Source: Ensifer adhaerens
GTDB taxonomy: Bacteria > Pseudomonadota > Alphaproteobacteria > Rhizobiales > Rhizobiaceae
Length of the DNA: 64,000 bases
NCBI RefSeq assembly: GCF_001270265.1
Contig: NZ_LGAP01000007.1
Coordinates: forward strand, 1-64,000
Direction: 5' to 3'
A model generated the notes under the pieces. The model was not told the origin of the DNA, did not search any database, and saw only the letters and a list, made by a program, of their open reading frames with translations. The translations under genes and the position numbers were made by a program. How positions within the stretch are numbered: position 1 is the stretch's first letter; each line of letters begins with the position of its first letter. Below are positions 15,338 to 24,955 of this stretch, in pieces.

Positions 15338-15706
15338 CTATTTCTGTGATCGCTCCAAAAGGATGCGCATTTCGTCGAACCTCCTTTTTCGCACCGCGTC
15401 CTCCTCCTGGGGTGAATAGCAAGTGTTCGATTGGCAGAACCGAACCAGTGCGAAAGGCGGCTTCGCAGCACGGAATTCACACTCAAACATGTCCGACATT
15501 TCCGATTTTGCCACTCCGGCGCGCGTCGAATAGGTCAGCCGAACACCTGGCGGTTTCAGTTCCGGAAAGGACTGAACGATTCCGAGCTGCAGCACTTCAG
15601 TCAGAAGGAAGTTTTTTGCGACCGTGGCACATACCGCCTCCAGATCCCCGGATTGGGCGAAAGCTGGAAATGCGACCAGGTTCAACAAGAGCGCGTAGCG
15701 TTTCAT
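15338..15706 (-). CDS. Secreted protein of unknown function
   Basis: A 122-residue protein with a clear signal peptide (MKRYALLLNLVAFPAFAQS, cleavage about residue 18). The mature part has four Cys residues (AVCAT, FECEF, RFCQSNTCY), suggesting disulphides in the periplasm, and a C-terminal charged helix. GGAGG precedes the ATG at 15706. No known domain was recognised and no stress promoter was seen. Confidence 0.6.
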   Translation of the reverse strand: MKRYALLLNLVAFPAFAQSGDLEAVCATVAKNFLLTEVLQLGIVQSFPELKPPGVRLTYSTRAGVAKSEMSDMFECEFRAAKPPFALVRFCQSNTCYSPQEEDAVRKRRFDEMRILLERSQK

Positions 15707-15927
15707 GCAGTTCCTCCAAGGCGTTATCTGCTGAATAACTAGAGGACGCGCAGCAATATCAATCGCCTAACGAGATGAAATCTCGATCTGGCGTCCGCCC
15801 CCTTCACCGCGACAACTTTTCGACGATTTGAGGCGTCCATGCCCGGCGGAAATTCGACTGCTGAAGCAGGCTGGGAGTGCGGCGCTAGAGACCGCCGCAA
15901 CTCTCAAGGTTTGTCCACGAAGCGCGC

Positions 15928-16278
15928 TTATCCGATGCGAGGACAGCCCGGCCGATTGGCAAATGCCACGGTAACGAACCGCCCGCGCCGCTCGCCGTCG
16001 ATGATGATCTGCCTGCGCGTAACGGCCTGGATTTCCGGATCACGAACTCCGAGCCTAGATGCACGACGAAGGGCTTGGCGTGCGCTACAGCCAGGCCGTA
16101 CGTACTCGTCGTCGTAGTATCGACGCTCTCGATCTCTATCGCGGAGCTCCAGGTCTGGGCGTCCGTCGGGCCCGATGTAGAGGTCCAGGGACTGCGCCGA
16201 TGACGTGGATGAAGCGGCTGAGAGGGCGCCGACCGCGACCAGGCTTGCCGCCAGAAAGTTGTGAATGGACTTTTGCAT
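15928..16278 (-). CDS. Secreted basic/acidic protein of unknown function
   Basis: A 116-residue protein with a signal peptide (hydrophobic residues 8-27, ending SSAQS). The mature N-terminal part is charged (ELRDRDRERRYYDDEY) and the rest contains CSARQALRRASRLGVRDP and a second Cys near the end (RPGCPR). Proteins with this Asp-Arg-Tyr-rich segment followed by a short conserved domain are common as hypothetical secreted proteins in rhizobia. GAGGAGG precedes the ATG, and a GGAAC-N17-GTT promoter lies 44 bases upstream. Confidence 0.65.
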   Translation of the reverse strand: MQKSIHNFLAASLVAVGALSAASSTSSAQSLDLYIGPDGRPDLELRDRDRERRYYDDEYVRPGCSARQALRRASRLGVRDPEIQAVTRRQIIIDGERRGRFVTVAFANRPGCPRIG

Positions 16279-16321
16279 GTCCGCCTCCTCAGTGGAGTTC
16301 AGTTGAACCTATTGAAAACTG

Positions 16322-16346
16322 AACGAGGAAGGCGGACGAAGGTTCC
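16322..16346 (-). promoter_or_regulatory. RpoE2/EcfG-type promoter of the gene at 16278
   Basis: Minus strand GGAAC (16346-16342), 17 bases, GTT (16324-16322). Confidence 0.7.
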
Positions 16347-16528
16347 CCGATATCGACGGCGGTTGCCGCGCGCCCTATTCGTTTGCCGATCACGATGGCG
16401 CGGAAGGGCCGACGACCCGCTGCCATTTTTACGGCGATCCGTTGCAATCGCTGCCGGTTGCCATCACCGCCTTTCTTCTGCCCTTTCCTGGACTAATCTC
16501 TTAAACGGAACAATTTCGCCGGCAGGAA

Positions 16529-18877
16529 ATGACCCACTCTGCAGACAGCCCAAATCAGACCGATGGTAAAAGTGCCTACTCTTCGACAATGGGAGCCGGA
16601 CCAGAAAACCTTCAGCCAGTGGACGAACCGGTTGTACGCCCCAACGAAAGCGGCGAAGTGATCGCATCGTCAGGGCAAGGCGATCCACAAATGACCGAGC
16701 CGCACCCACCAGTCTTCACAGAAAGCAAGCGTGCGCTTCGCCATCTTGCATCCGCTTTTCGCCGCGATCTCGGCACGGTCGGACGGCGTTGCTTGGCGGG
16801 TTCATCCGCGCTGATCAAGACGCTCAAACCAGCCGCGAGCGCTTCGCGCGCCTGGATCCCGCACGGCTTCATACTGAGGGCGGCATCAACCACAGGCTCC
16901 CTTCGCAAATTCATATCCGGTGCAATTAGCGTCATTTCCACGCGGGCATGGCTTCATGTCTTGCGACCTGCACCACGGTCATGGAAAGCCGGGATTTTGA
17001 TGGTGACGTTGACCTTTGCGATCTTCATGACCGGAATGCTGATCTGGGCGCTGAAGGATGTGCCGTGGGAAGAAATCGCCGACGGCTCCCTAAAACCTGT
17101 TGCGGTCCTTGAAGCGGCGGACGGCGAGCCAATCGTAAGACAGGGCCCTTTCCAGGGCCCCTATGCCCGATACGAGGAGTTTCCCGTACATTTGGTCGAT
17201 GCCGTTCTTTCAATAGAGGATCGGCGGTTCATGGTCCATTACGGCGTCGATCTGAAAGGGATCATGCGGGCGGTGCTGAGAAACTTCCAGGCTGGTTCGG
17301 TCGTCCAAGGTGGCAGCACCATTACCCAGCAACTGATCAAAGTGCAGTATCTTGAAAGCGATCGCACACTGAAGCGCAAGCTGCAGGAACTGGTCATCGC
17401 ATTCTGGCTCGAGTGGAAGCTCGGCAAACGCGAGATCCTCACGCGATACTTGAACTCCGTTTACCTTGGATCCGGCGCGACAGGGATGCCCGCGGCGGCC
17501 CGTATCTACTTCAACAAGGACATCGCCGCACTCAACGTTCAGGAGGCCGCGATGCTGGCCGGACTGCTGAAGGCGCCGAGCCAATTGAATCCGATCGACA
17601 ATTTTGAGGCCGCACGTGAAAGGACCACAACGGTCCTCGACGCGATGGTGGCAAACGGCAAGCTCGGAGCGAAGGATGCGTCCGCCGCCAAGGCAGAGTT
17701 TGCCGAGTTGCACCCGACCACCCCGATGCCGCGCTCGGGCAGTTGGTTTGCAGACTGGATCTCGCCCCAGGCCGGCGAAATTGCGGGAGCCTCTCCAGGT
17801 TCGACAACGGTGCGCACGACGCTGGTACCACGCCTTCAGCAGCTTGCCGAAGATGTGGTCGCTCGCAATCTTGATAAGGATGGGAAAGCGCTGGGTGCGT
17901 CACAGGCAGCACTGGTGGCGATGACGCCCGATGGAGCAGTCGTCGCCATGGTTGGTGGGCGCGACTATAAGACCAGCCAGTTTAATCGCGCCGTCGCCGC
18001 CAAGAGACAGCCGGGCTCAACATTCAAGCTATTTGTCTTTTATGCAGCATTGAAGAGCGGCCTTACCCTCAGTGATCAGGTCTTCGATGGCCCGATTGAA
18101 GTCGACGGCTGGTCGCCGCAAAACTCGACAGGCCGCTATCGCGGTTGGGTGACCATTGCGGAAGCCTTTGCCCGATCTCTCAATGGCGCAACCGTTGCGC
18201 TTGCGCAGGAAGTGGGCATCGAGAACGTCGTCGCCGCCGCAAGGGAGCTTGGTATCGACAGCCCACTAAATCCCGTGCCGGCATTGGCGCTCGGATCATC
18301 CGAAGTCAGTCTGCTTGACCTGACGGGTGCCTATGCTTCGATCCGCCTTGGCAAATCCCCCGTCGAACCCTGGGGCGTGATCGATTTTCAGGCGTCGACC
18401 CAAGCCAAGGCGTTCCGCGTCGGTCCGCTGGTACCCGCTTCGGCCGATCTCTCTTCTTACCAACAGGATCTGGTGAGCCTCCTGCAGCTCGTGGTCGAGC
18501 GTGGCACCGGGCGAGACGCTTCTCCGGGCGCATTTGCAGCCGGAAAGACCGGCACCAGCCAGAACAATCGTGACGCCTGGTTCGTGGGTTTTACGGAAGA
18601 TCTTGTTGCCGGCGTCTGGGTCGGCAACGATGACGACACGCCCATGAAGGGCGTCACCGGGGGCGCGCTTCCGGCTCGCATTTGGCGGGATTTCATGCAA
18701 GCGGCAATGGCGCAACCTGCGCCCCAGATCGACCCAGATACGGGGCTCATGACAAGCCAAAGAGCGCCCGCGGCGTCCTGCAATATCAGCGCTTGCGCCC
18801 GGAGCTATCGATCGTTTCGAGCTTCCGACTGTACCTACCAGCCATATTGGGGCGAGCGGCGGCTGTGTGAGCGGTAG
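16529..18877 (+). CDS. Bifunctional class A penicillin-binding protein (PBP1 type)
   Basis: A 782-residue peptidoglycan synthase. A poorly conserved 150-residue cytoplasmic N-terminus precedes one transmembrane helix (about 153-173). The glycosyltransferase (GT51) domain follows, with SIEDRRFMVHYGVD (catalytic Glu), GGSTITQQL and the downstream EAAMLAGLLKAPS. The transpeptidase domain carries the SxxK motif at Ser497-Lys500 (PGSTFK), SLNG (SxN) and KTGTS at 673. It polymerises glycan chains and crosslinks peptides on the periplasmic face. Four Cys residues close to the C-terminus are unusual. AGGAA abuts the ATG at 16529; the ATG at 16589 is a possible alternative. Confidence 0.93.
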   Translation: MTHSADSPNQTDGKSAYSSTMGAGPENLQPVDEPVVRPNESGEVIASSGQGDPQMTEPHPPVFTESKRALRHLASAFRRDLGTVGRRCLAGSSALIKTLKPAASASRAWIPHGFILRAASTTGSLRKFISGAISVISTRAWLHVLRPAPRSWKAGILMVTLTFAIFMTGMLIWALKDVPWEEIADGSLKPVAVLEAADGEPIVRQGPFQGPYARYEEFPVHLVDAVLSIEDRRFMVHYGVDLKGIMRAVLRNFQAGSVVQGGSTITQQLIKVQYLESDRTLKRKLQELVIAFWLEWKLGKREILTRYLNSVYLGSGATGMPAAARIYFNKDIAALNVQEAAMLAGLLKAPSQLNPIDNFEAARERTTTVLDAMVANGKLGAKDASAAKAEFAELHPTTPMPRSGSWFADWISPQAGEIAGASPGSTTVRTTLVPRLQQLAEDVVARNLDKDGKALGASQAALVAMTPDGAVVAMVGGRDYKTSQFNRAVAAKRQPGSTFKLFVFYAALKSGLTLSDQVFDGPIEVDGWSPQNSTGRYRGWVTIAEAFARSLNGATVALAQEVGIENVVAAARELGIDSPLNPVPALALGSSEVSLLDLTGAYASIRLGKSPVEPWGVIDFQASTQAKAFRVGPLVPASADLSSYQQDLVSLLQLVVERGTGRDASPGAFAAGKTGTSQNNRDAWFVGFTEDLVAGVWVGNDDDTPMKGVTGGALPARIWRDFMQAAMAQPAPQIDPDTGLMTSQRAPAASCNISACARSYRSFRASDCTYQPYWGERRLCER

Positions 18878-19015
18878 GTTTGGCCCGCCCGGATAATTCG
18901 CATTTCCAAGCCGCGTAATTTTGTCGTCCTTGACCGTCCGCCTCGCAAGTCGAGGGAACAACTGCTCTTCCAGTGCCATCCCGACTGGGCGAACCGATCA
19001 TCCCGACGCCAAATC

Positions 19016-19645
19016 GTGATTTTTCGCTTTGACACTCGCTCAGACGGCCCGATCCGACCAACGACAGAAGTGACGCGTGAACATGAAATCCCATCAATCG
19101 GGGTCTGCGATCTACGGACGGATGTTACCTTGAGTACTGCAGTGGAAGTTCTGGGAAGGTTCCGTGAGCTCGCACCCGTCGATAGGCGGGAGCTCGTCGG
19201 GCTGTGGCGCGGTTCTGGTGTGCCGACAGGCCATCCGTTGGACGGCGTTCTTGAAAACCTCGGCTGGTTTGGCAAGCGCTTTCACCCGAACTTTCGCGCC
19301 GATGCACTTTTATTTCAAATCGGACCCGGTCGATTGGTCGCGGTCGAGCCGGCCCATATCCCCATGGGATTGGCATTGCGCCTGGGATCGATGGGGCGCA
19401 CGCGCATGGCTCGACATTGCTTTGCGTACCTTCAACGACTGCTGCGGGCGCGTGGGCCGACCGCGACAATCGAGATGCAGGACTTTGAAGGGATAAATTC
19501 GGCGGCCATGGTCTATGACCGGCAGCCAATCACGGACCTATTTCGGCGGATCGATGATGTTCGCTTGCTTGGGATGATGTCGTACCAACACGATCCTCGA
19601 CCGTATTTCTTCACATTAGTGCGTCAGGAATACTCACCCATTTGA
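19016..19645 (+). CDS. GXWXG / DUF4334 domain protein
   Basis: A 209-residue protein with the N-terminal GXWXG motif (GLWRGSGVPTGHPLDG, about residues 62-77) and a C-terminal DUF4334 domain containing FEGINSAAMVYDRQPITDLFRRIDD and LLGMMSYQHDPRPYFFTL. The two domains normally occur together in small proteins of about 170-190 residues. Function unknown. The frame opens at GTG 19016 without a good ribosome site; the GTG at 19061 is another candidate and would still keep both domains. Confidence 0.75.
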   Translation: MIFRFDTRSDGPIRPTTEVTREHEIPSIGVCDLRTDVTLSTAVEVLGRFRELAPVDRRELVGLWRGSGVPTGHPLDGVLENLGWFGKRFHPNFRADALLFQIGPGRLVAVEPAHIPMGLALRLGSMGRTRMARHCFAYLQRLLRARGPTATIEMQDFEGINSAAMVYDRQPITDLFRRIDDVRLLGMMSYQHDPRPYFFTLVRQEYSPI

Positions 19646-19954
19646 TACCCAGCTTGTGGAGGATCGGGAGGAGAACTTCACATGACTTCCGGGCTATCAA
19701 GCCTATGTCAGGCAGGATCAGCCTACGACGCTGATCGTCTGGGACCGGAAAACGATTACATGCCCGCAGAGTCTGTCCACGCTTAGTCGTATGACCTGCC
19801 GGAAGCACAGATGCATCTGATCGCCGGTGCCGGTCATTTGCTGCTGGAAACGCACTTTGACGGCGCACTGGCGCGATTTTCTTAGCCGGCTTCGCATGGA
19901 ATCGATGGCGCTCAAATTGCCGGCAATATTTCTGGCTGCAGCTGCGTCCGCCAT
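19646..19954. other. Intergenic stretch, nothing recognised
   Basis: No frame with a ribosome site or motif. Convergent region between the DUF4334 and DUF2188 genes. Confidence 0.4.
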
Positions 19955-20227
19955 CTATGGGGTTTCGTGCCCTGTCGGTTCGTTGCTGCGATCGACCACT
20001 TCGGTATCGGGTCGGTCTTCGCCATCGGCGTGTTCCTGACGCCAATTCCCGCTTCCGTCCTGATACTCGATTTCCTCGTCCTTCCCCGCGCTTTGGTGTT
20101 CCTGAGCGGCAATGCGGGCCGCCTCAAGAGCCTCGTCATGAGACGGAAAAGCTTCCGAGAAGACACCGCCCGACTTGTATGCCCAGCCGCCGTCGTGGGG
20201 GACGACCTCGTATTTCGTTTTCGCCAT
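19955..20227 (-). CDS. DUF2188 domain protein
   Basis: A 90-residue hydrophilic protein. The first 50 residues form a DUF2188-type domain (YEVVPHDGGWAYKSGG, then the helix SHDEALEAARIAA and the IEYQDGSGNW strand). The acidic C-terminal 35 residues look disordered. Such proteins are short and cytoplasmic; no function is known. ATG 20227 has GGAGGT four bases upstream, whereas the longer open frame to 20284 does not. No GGAAC-type promoter was found. Confidence 0.82.
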   Translation of the reverse strand: MAKTKYEVVPHDGGWAYKSGGVFSEAFPSHDEALEAARIAAQEHQSAGKDEEIEYQDGSGNWRQEHADGEDRPDTEVVDRSNEPTGHETP

Positions 20228-20497
20228 TTCCACCTCCGATGCACAAATCCCGTTTTGACGACGCCAAGCTGATTTCTGCGACACCTCCGGTTCACGCCGA
20301 AACTGATGCTCCGTGTTTCAACAGCCGCAGTGGGCGCCTTCGAGCCGGACATTCATATTTCAGATAGGGCGCCGAGATCGCATTGGTACCATAGCAGAAT
20401 CTTCACGTGCACGCCTTCACCACGGCTGTCTGCCGGGGTGCTGACCAATGCATGGACAAGTCTTCCAATCGTGGTCTTCCCGCCCCGGTGGCTGATT

Positions 20498-20522
20498 GGA
20501 ACAATGCGCGCCGGCATCCGTT
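20498..20522 (+). promoter_or_regulatory. RpoE2/EcfG-type promoter candidate before the L,D-transpeptidase gene
   Basis: GGAAC (20498-20502), 17 bases, GTT (20520-20522). It ends only eight bases before the ATG at 20531, so the transcript would be almost leaderless. The match may be fortuitous. Confidence 0.45.
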
Positions 20523-20530
20523 GGGCGTCC

Positions 20531-21517
20531 ATGAACAGAGACAAATTTGTTGCAGCACTTATGGTATCGACATTGATCTGCGGCGGCGCCGCCAGCAGCT
20601 CCGAACTTCTGCCAGAGACGATCAATACTGTGGTGCTCGGCACCGTTTCAACAGCTGAATCGTCGTCGGTGCGCGCGGCCGGTCCGGACCCTGCCATCGT
20701 GCAGCTTCAGGTCCTGTTGGATCGTGCCGGTTCCTCTCCGGGCGTGATCGACGGGTATTTTGGTGAGAATGTCAGCAAATCGGTGGCAGGCTTTGAGGCG
20801 ATGAACGGGCTGCCCCCAGATGGCAAGCTCGATCCGGAAGTTATCGCCCGTCTCAAAAACGATGCGCCGGTCGTCCAGAGCTACAAAATCACCGGTGAAG
20901 ATACGGCCGGTTTGGTGAAAACGATCCCGGAAGATTACGGCGAGAAAGCCCGTATGGATCACCTTGGTTATATGAGCGTGGAAGAGAGGTTGTCCGAGCG
21001 CTTTCACATGGATATCGACCTCATAAAGGCGCTCAATCCGCAAGCATCCTTTGCCGTTGGTGAAACGATAGCGGTGACGATGCCAGGGCCGTTCAAGAGC
21101 GGGAAGGTCAAACACATCGAAGCCAACAGACGGAAGGCACAGCTTTACGCCTATGGTGAAGACGGCACGCTGCTGGCAGTCTATCCAGCCACGATCGGCA
21201 GTTCCGAGACGCCGGCACCGTCCGGCACGCACGAGGTCAAGGGTGTAGCGCGAATGCCCACCTACACCTATGACCCTGAGATCAACTTCAAGCAGGGAAA
21301 CAATACGCGCGTTCTTACAATACCGAGTGGCCCGAACGGTCCGGTTGGGACCGTGTGGATTGATCTGTCGAAGCCGACTTATGGTATCCACGGAACACCC
21401 GAGCCTGCGCTCATTGATAAAGTCGGTTCGCACGGCTGTATCCGCCTTGCAAACTGGGATGTGGAGGAACTGGCCGCAATGGTCGAACCGGGGGTTACCG
21501 TCGAATTCGTGGAGTAG
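20531..21517 (+). CDS. L,D-transpeptidase (YkuD domain) with peptidoglycan-binding domain
   Basis: A 328-residue exported enzyme. A signal sequence (about residues 1-22) is followed by a PG_binding_1 domain near residues 55-105 (VQLQVLLDRAGSSPGVIDGYFG), a LysM-like stretch near 150-180 (LIKALNPQ, VGETIAV) and the C-terminal YkuD domain with the active-site signature SHGCIRL near residue 300 (Cys nucleophile) and IHGTPEP ahead of it. It would make 3-3 peptidoglycan crosslinks or attach proteins to the wall. The longer open frame from 20306 is discarded, as the signal peptide starts at 20531, although no ribosome site is visible there. Confidence 0.88.
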   Translation: MNRDKFVAALMVSTLICGGAASSSELLPETINTVVLGTVSTAESSSVRAAGPDPAIVQLQVLLDRAGSSPGVIDGYFGENVSKSVAGFEAMNGLPPDGKLDPEVIARLKNDAPVVQSYKITGEDTAGLVKTIPEDYGEKARMDHLGYMSVEERLSERFHMDIDLIKALNPQASFAVGETIAVTMPGPFKSGKVKHIEANRRKAQLYAYGEDGTLLAVYPATIGSSETPAPSGTHEVKGVARMPTYTYDPEINFKQGNNTRVLTIPSGPNGPVGTVWIDLSKPTYGIHGTPEPALIDKVGSHGCIRLANWDVEELAAMVEPGVTVEFVE

Positions 21518-21709
21518 TGGCTCACCGCCTGGAACTTAAAACGCGCGCCTCGCCTGCTCACCTTAGCCGTGGAAAAGGAACATCGGGCCGATAATACCGC
21601 CGCAACTGTGGCTTTGAGTGCCGCATGGTCCAGTATCTGCGCTCTCATCTCGTGCCTTGGCAACAACCCGCCCGCAGTCTAGCATGGGTCGACCGTGGAG
21701 GAGGCTTCG

Positions 21710-22510
21710 ATGACCTCAAGCTTCAACGTTCATGACGCGGCCGGCTATGAGCAACTCATGGGCCGCTGGAGCCAAAAACTCGCGCCGTTGTTCATCGATT
21801 TCGCAGGAATTGCCGACGGGGAGAAGGTCCTCGATGTCGGTTGCGGAACGGGCAGCCTTACCTTTGCGCTGAGCAGGGCTGCCGAACTCAGTGAGATCGA
21901 CGCGATCGACTATTCGCCTGTCTTCGTCGAGGAGGCGGCCCGGCGCAACACCGATCCACACATCAAGATCGGGCAGGCAGATGCCTGCGCGCTTCCCTTC
22001 GAGGACGGCGCCTTCGACCGCGCCTTTGCACTGCTCGTACTTCACTTCGTGCCCGAGGCCGACAAAGCTATCGCCGAGATGCGCCGGGTTGTAAGGCCGG
22101 GCGGCGTGGTCGCGGCGGCCGTGTGGGACCATTTCGGCGGCATGCCTGGAATGCGCATGATGGTCGATACCGTAGCCGCGCTGAGCGAGGGCGGTCGACA
22201 GCTGCGCAACCGGTACTTTTTTCAACCAATGATGCAGCCGGGTGAAATGAAGCGCGCTTTCGTCGCCCAGCATCTTGTAGACGTTGTCGAAACGCAGCTG
22301 ATGATCCGAATGAACTATGGAAACTTCGACGACTATTGGGCGCCGATAGCCGCCGGCGAAGGGCCGCTTGGAAAGTTTGTATGTTCGCTCGAGGGCTCGG
22401 ACCGGGTGCGCGTGGACACAGCCGTTCGTTCTGCCTCTGAGGCGGGCCAACGCGATGGGCCAAGATCATTCGCCAACATCGCTTGGGCCTGCCGGGGCGT
22501 TGCCCCCTGA
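21710..22510 (+). CDS. Class I SAM-dependent methyltransferase
   Basis: A 266-residue methyltransferase of the UbiE/Methyltransf_11 type. Motif I VLDVGCGTGSLTFAL lies near residues 38-52, the acidic residue closing the second strand in IDAIDYSP near 67, and motif II region DRAFALLVLHFVPE near 105. The C-terminal half (FDDYWAPIAAGEGPLG, then DGPRSFANIAWACRG) is typical of a group of rhizobial methyltransferases with unknown acceptor. ATG 21710 was chosen for the GGAGGAGG site upstream. Confidence 0.85.
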   Translation: MTSSFNVHDAAGYEQLMGRWSQKLAPLFIDFAGIADGEKVLDVGCGTGSLTFALSRAAELSEIDAIDYSPVFVEEAARRNTDPHIKIGQADACALPFEDGAFDRAFALLVLHFVPEADKAIAEMRRVVRPGGVVAAAVWDHFGGMPGMRMMVDTVAALSEGGRQLRNRYFFQPMMQPGEMKRAFVAQHLVDVVETQLMIRMNYGNFDDYWAPIAAGEGPLGKFVCSLEGSDRVRVDTAVRSASEAGQRDGPRSFANIAWACRGVAP

Positions 22511-22742
22511 TCTTGCGACAGTTGGCGGCGGAACACTTCCCCGAAACCGCCATCACCTGGGCGGTTGGCTATAGAGGCGGATGATCGACAGGCTGCAGCC
22601 CGGCGCGGGCAGAGCAGAAATGGCCGATTGTGTCAGCAGAAATGCCGCCACACTTGTTACTCCCGTCGTTTGGTTTCCGGTGCAAGACTATCTCTTGTTC
22701 AGCAACGAGCGAACTCGCAGCAACGAGGAGGTTGCAATAGCC

Positions 22743-23528
22743 ATGACGACGTCAACGGACAACAGCGAACACGCAGCCATGCAGAGACCACCAGTCGTCT
22801 CGGCGCAGGCATGGGAAGAAGCCCGCCAGCAACTGTTGGTCAAGGAAAAGGCTCAGACCCGCGCCCGGGACGCACTGGCGGCAGAGCGTCGGCGAATGCC
22901 GTGGATAGCGGTGGACGCCGGTTATGTCTTCGAGGGGCCTACAGGCAAGGCCAGCCTACTCGAACTCTTCGCCGGTCGGCACCAGTTGATCATCTATCGG
23001 GCCTTCTTCGAGCCGGGGGTATTCGGTTGGCCCGACCACGCCTGCAGAGGGTGTTCCATGGTCGCAGACCAGGTTGCTCACCTCGCCCATCTGAACGCCC
23101 GTGACACCACGCTGGTTTTCGTTTCGCGAGCTCCGCAGGCGGACATTGCGCGGCTGAAGGCTCGGATGGGCTGGCAGATGCCCTGGTACACCATTACCGA
23201 CAGTTTCGACGCCGATTTCGGTGTGGCCGAGTGGCATGGCACCAACGTGTTTTACCGCGACGGCGGGCGCGTGTATCGCACCTACTTCATCAACAACCGC
23301 GGCGACGAGCAGATGGGGAGCACATGGAACTACCTCGACATCACACCGCTCGGCCGCCAGGAAGTCTGGGAGGACTCGCCCAAGGGCTACCCACAGACGC
23401 CGACATACAAATGGTGGAATTGGAATGACAGCTACGTCGCGGACGCCGCACCCGACCAGAAGTGGGTCGAAGTGTCGGACGCCGGCGAAGCGGCGTTCCG
23501 GGAGAAACAAACCAACACGAAGCCCTGA
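22743..23528 (+). CDS. DUF899 family thioredoxin-like protein
   Basis: A 261-residue member of the DUF899 (AhpC/TSA-like fold) family. It contains the N-terminal helix WEEARQQLLVKEKAQTRARDALAAERRRMPW, then FEGPTGKASLLELFAGRHQLIIYR, GCSMVADQVAHLAHL and the C-terminal WNYLDITPLGRQEVWED plus WWNWNDSY. The role is unknown; a thioredoxin-like fold suggests redox function, but the CxxC is replaced by CRGC. ATG 22743 follows GAGGAGG by eleven bases. The upstream in-frame extension to 22581 has no site. Confidence 0.85.
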   Translation: MTTSTDNSEHAAMQRPPVVSAQAWEEARQQLLVKEKAQTRARDALAAERRRMPWIAVDAGYVFEGPTGKASLLELFAGRHQLIIYRAFFEPGVFGWPDHACRGCSMVADQVAHLAHLNARDTTLVFVSRAPQADIARLKARMGWQMPWYTITDSFDADFGVAEWHGTNVFYRDGGRVYRTYFINNRGDEQMGSTWNYLDITPLGRQEVWEDSPKGYPQTPTYKWWNWNDSYVADAAPDQKWVEVSDAGEAAFREKQTNTKP

Positions 23529-23579
23529 GTACGTCTACGGAGGAAGCATCCTTTCCTCTCGGCCGCCCTCTTCGTTTCG

Positions 23580-23717
23580 CTAGTTGCCTGTAACAATTGC
23601 AGGGATTCCAGCTGGGGCCAGCTCTGGTCCCGGCCCAAATGCGAGAATGCTGAGCGCGAGAGCGACCAGTACGCAGATGAGTATGAGGAAGGCGAGACCG
23701 GCTTTGTCCATCATCAT
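23580..23717 (-). CDS. 45-residue single-pass membrane protein
   Basis: A short protein with one transmembrane helix (about residues 6-28, LAFLILICVLVALALSILAF) and a Pro/Gly-rich tail. AAAGG lies just upstream of the first of three consecutive ATG codons (23717, 23714, 23711). No family recognised. Confidence 0.5.
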   Translation of the reverse strand: MMMDKAGLAFLILICVLVALALSILAFGPGPELAPAGIPAIVTGN

Positions 23718-24049
23718 CAGGACCTTTAATATCGGATAATAGACGCAAGAGAAATATGTCAGACCGCCTGGCTGAGGACTGGTGACGTGACTTCCGACTT
23801 CACCCGCATCGGAGTTGTCGGGTGCTTGCTCAAGGCGTTCACGAGTCTCCCAGCCACAGCGCCCCGCAGACACCCTACCACCTTCATTGGGCACGGACAG
23901 CGGCCGCCGTTCACGTGGCTTTCGACTGCCGCTACCGGAAGCTCAGCCGGTTCCTGGCCGGGATCAGAGTTGCTTGCGACAGCGACAGCACCCGCCTTGC
24001 GGCGGGTACTGTCTCATAGGGGCGCATTCCGGTCACTACCGGGAATAGC

Positions 24050-24469
24050 CTACTGCTGCGCCGGCGCTGCCGTTTGAAGTTTTTCCTGAACCTTCTTGGC
24101 AACTGCCGGATCGCTCTGCGCGGCCGATAGGATGGCGGAATACTCCTCGATTGAGACCGGCGAAGCTTCGACGGCCTCCACCATTTGCTTGCTTGCTTCT
24201 GTCTGCAGCTTTTCCTTGGTCGCCGCGTCCTTGGTCGCTTCTATTTTCGCAGAATATGTCTGTCTGACCTTGTCGACCTGAAGATAGGCAACCGCGAACG
24301 CCTCGATCTTTTGATCGCTGATGGTGCCAGTGCTGTCGGCCTGTCCCTGGGTTGTCGTCTTTTCTTGCATCTGAGCAATCTGCGCAGCGGAAGCAGGCGC
24401 GACCGTCATGAAACTGAAAGCCGTGGCAGCCAGCGATGCAGCGAGTGTGTAGCGAGTGATCATATTCAT
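24050..24469 (-). CDS. DUF4168 family exported protein
   Basis: A 139-residue secreted protein: signal peptide to about residue 28 (ending PASAA), a Gln/Thr-rich linker and the DUF4168 domain (residues 48-125) built of charged helices (KIEAFAVAYLQVDKVRQTYSAKI, then VEASPVSIEEYSAILSAA). Function unknown; the family is periplasmic. Its ATG overlaps the TGA of an upstream minus-strand frame (24466-24648, ATGA). That frame encodes about 60 polar residues but opens with TTG and lacks a ribosome site, so I did not call it. Confidence 0.85.
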   Translation of the reverse strand: MNMITRYTLAASLAATAFSFMTVAPASAAQIAQMQEKTTTQGQADSTGTISDQKIEAFAVAYLQVDKVRQTYSAKIEATKDAATKEKLQTEASKQMVEAVEASPVSIEEYSAILSAAQSDPAVAKKVQEKLQTAAPAQQ

Positions 24470-24858
24470 TCCTTCAAGACTTGGACGACGTGGGGCAGCG
24501 ATACCCTGCCGTGCTCAATCGCTCCTTCCACCGTGCGGAAGGGCAGCGCGTCATTGACAATGGAAGGCTTGAAAGGGGCTGGTGCGGCGGCATCGGGGTC
24601 ATTTGCTGACCATTGGACGGCAGCTTTGTGGCTCTCGCGGGATGCCAAGGCAGGATTCTATAAGCGCGACCCAGTCGCCCAATAGAGGGGTGCCACTTCT
24701 GAAGCGATGACCCTGACGCTCGACGAACCGAATTTGACATGTCGCTGAGAAGTCTGCGACACCGGGTGGTTCCTTGAGGGCAACTTGCCGCTTGGCTATA
24801 ACTACCCTTTTTAGGCCTTGCGGTCGTGCGTTCGCTGGTCTCATGACGCCTGAAGGCC
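24470..24858. other. Intergenic region between the DUF4168 gene and lacR
   Basis: Holds only the doubtful minus-strand frame 24466-24648. No stress promoter consensus was found. Confidence 0.35.
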
Positions 24859-24874
24859 TAGTAAAACTTTACTA
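24859..24874. promoter_or_regulatory. Probable LacR operator upstream of lacR
   Basis: TAGTAAAACTTTACTA is a palindrome with TAGTAAA/TTTACTA arms, 81 bases before the lacR ATG. A related palindrome, AGTAAATATTTACT, lies before lacE, giving the shared core AGTAAA-N2-TTTACT expected of a LacI-family dimer. Confidence 0.65.
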
Positions 24875-24955
24875 AAAGCGATTTCGGAATTCGAGCGGAT
24901 GTGACATAGTCGCTCGATGACAACAATGGCCCGATGACAACAATGGAATGACGGC

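Noticed and set aside
16514-16529. GGAAC just before the PBP gene
   Set aside because: It lies too near the start codon and no GTT follows at 17-18 bases.
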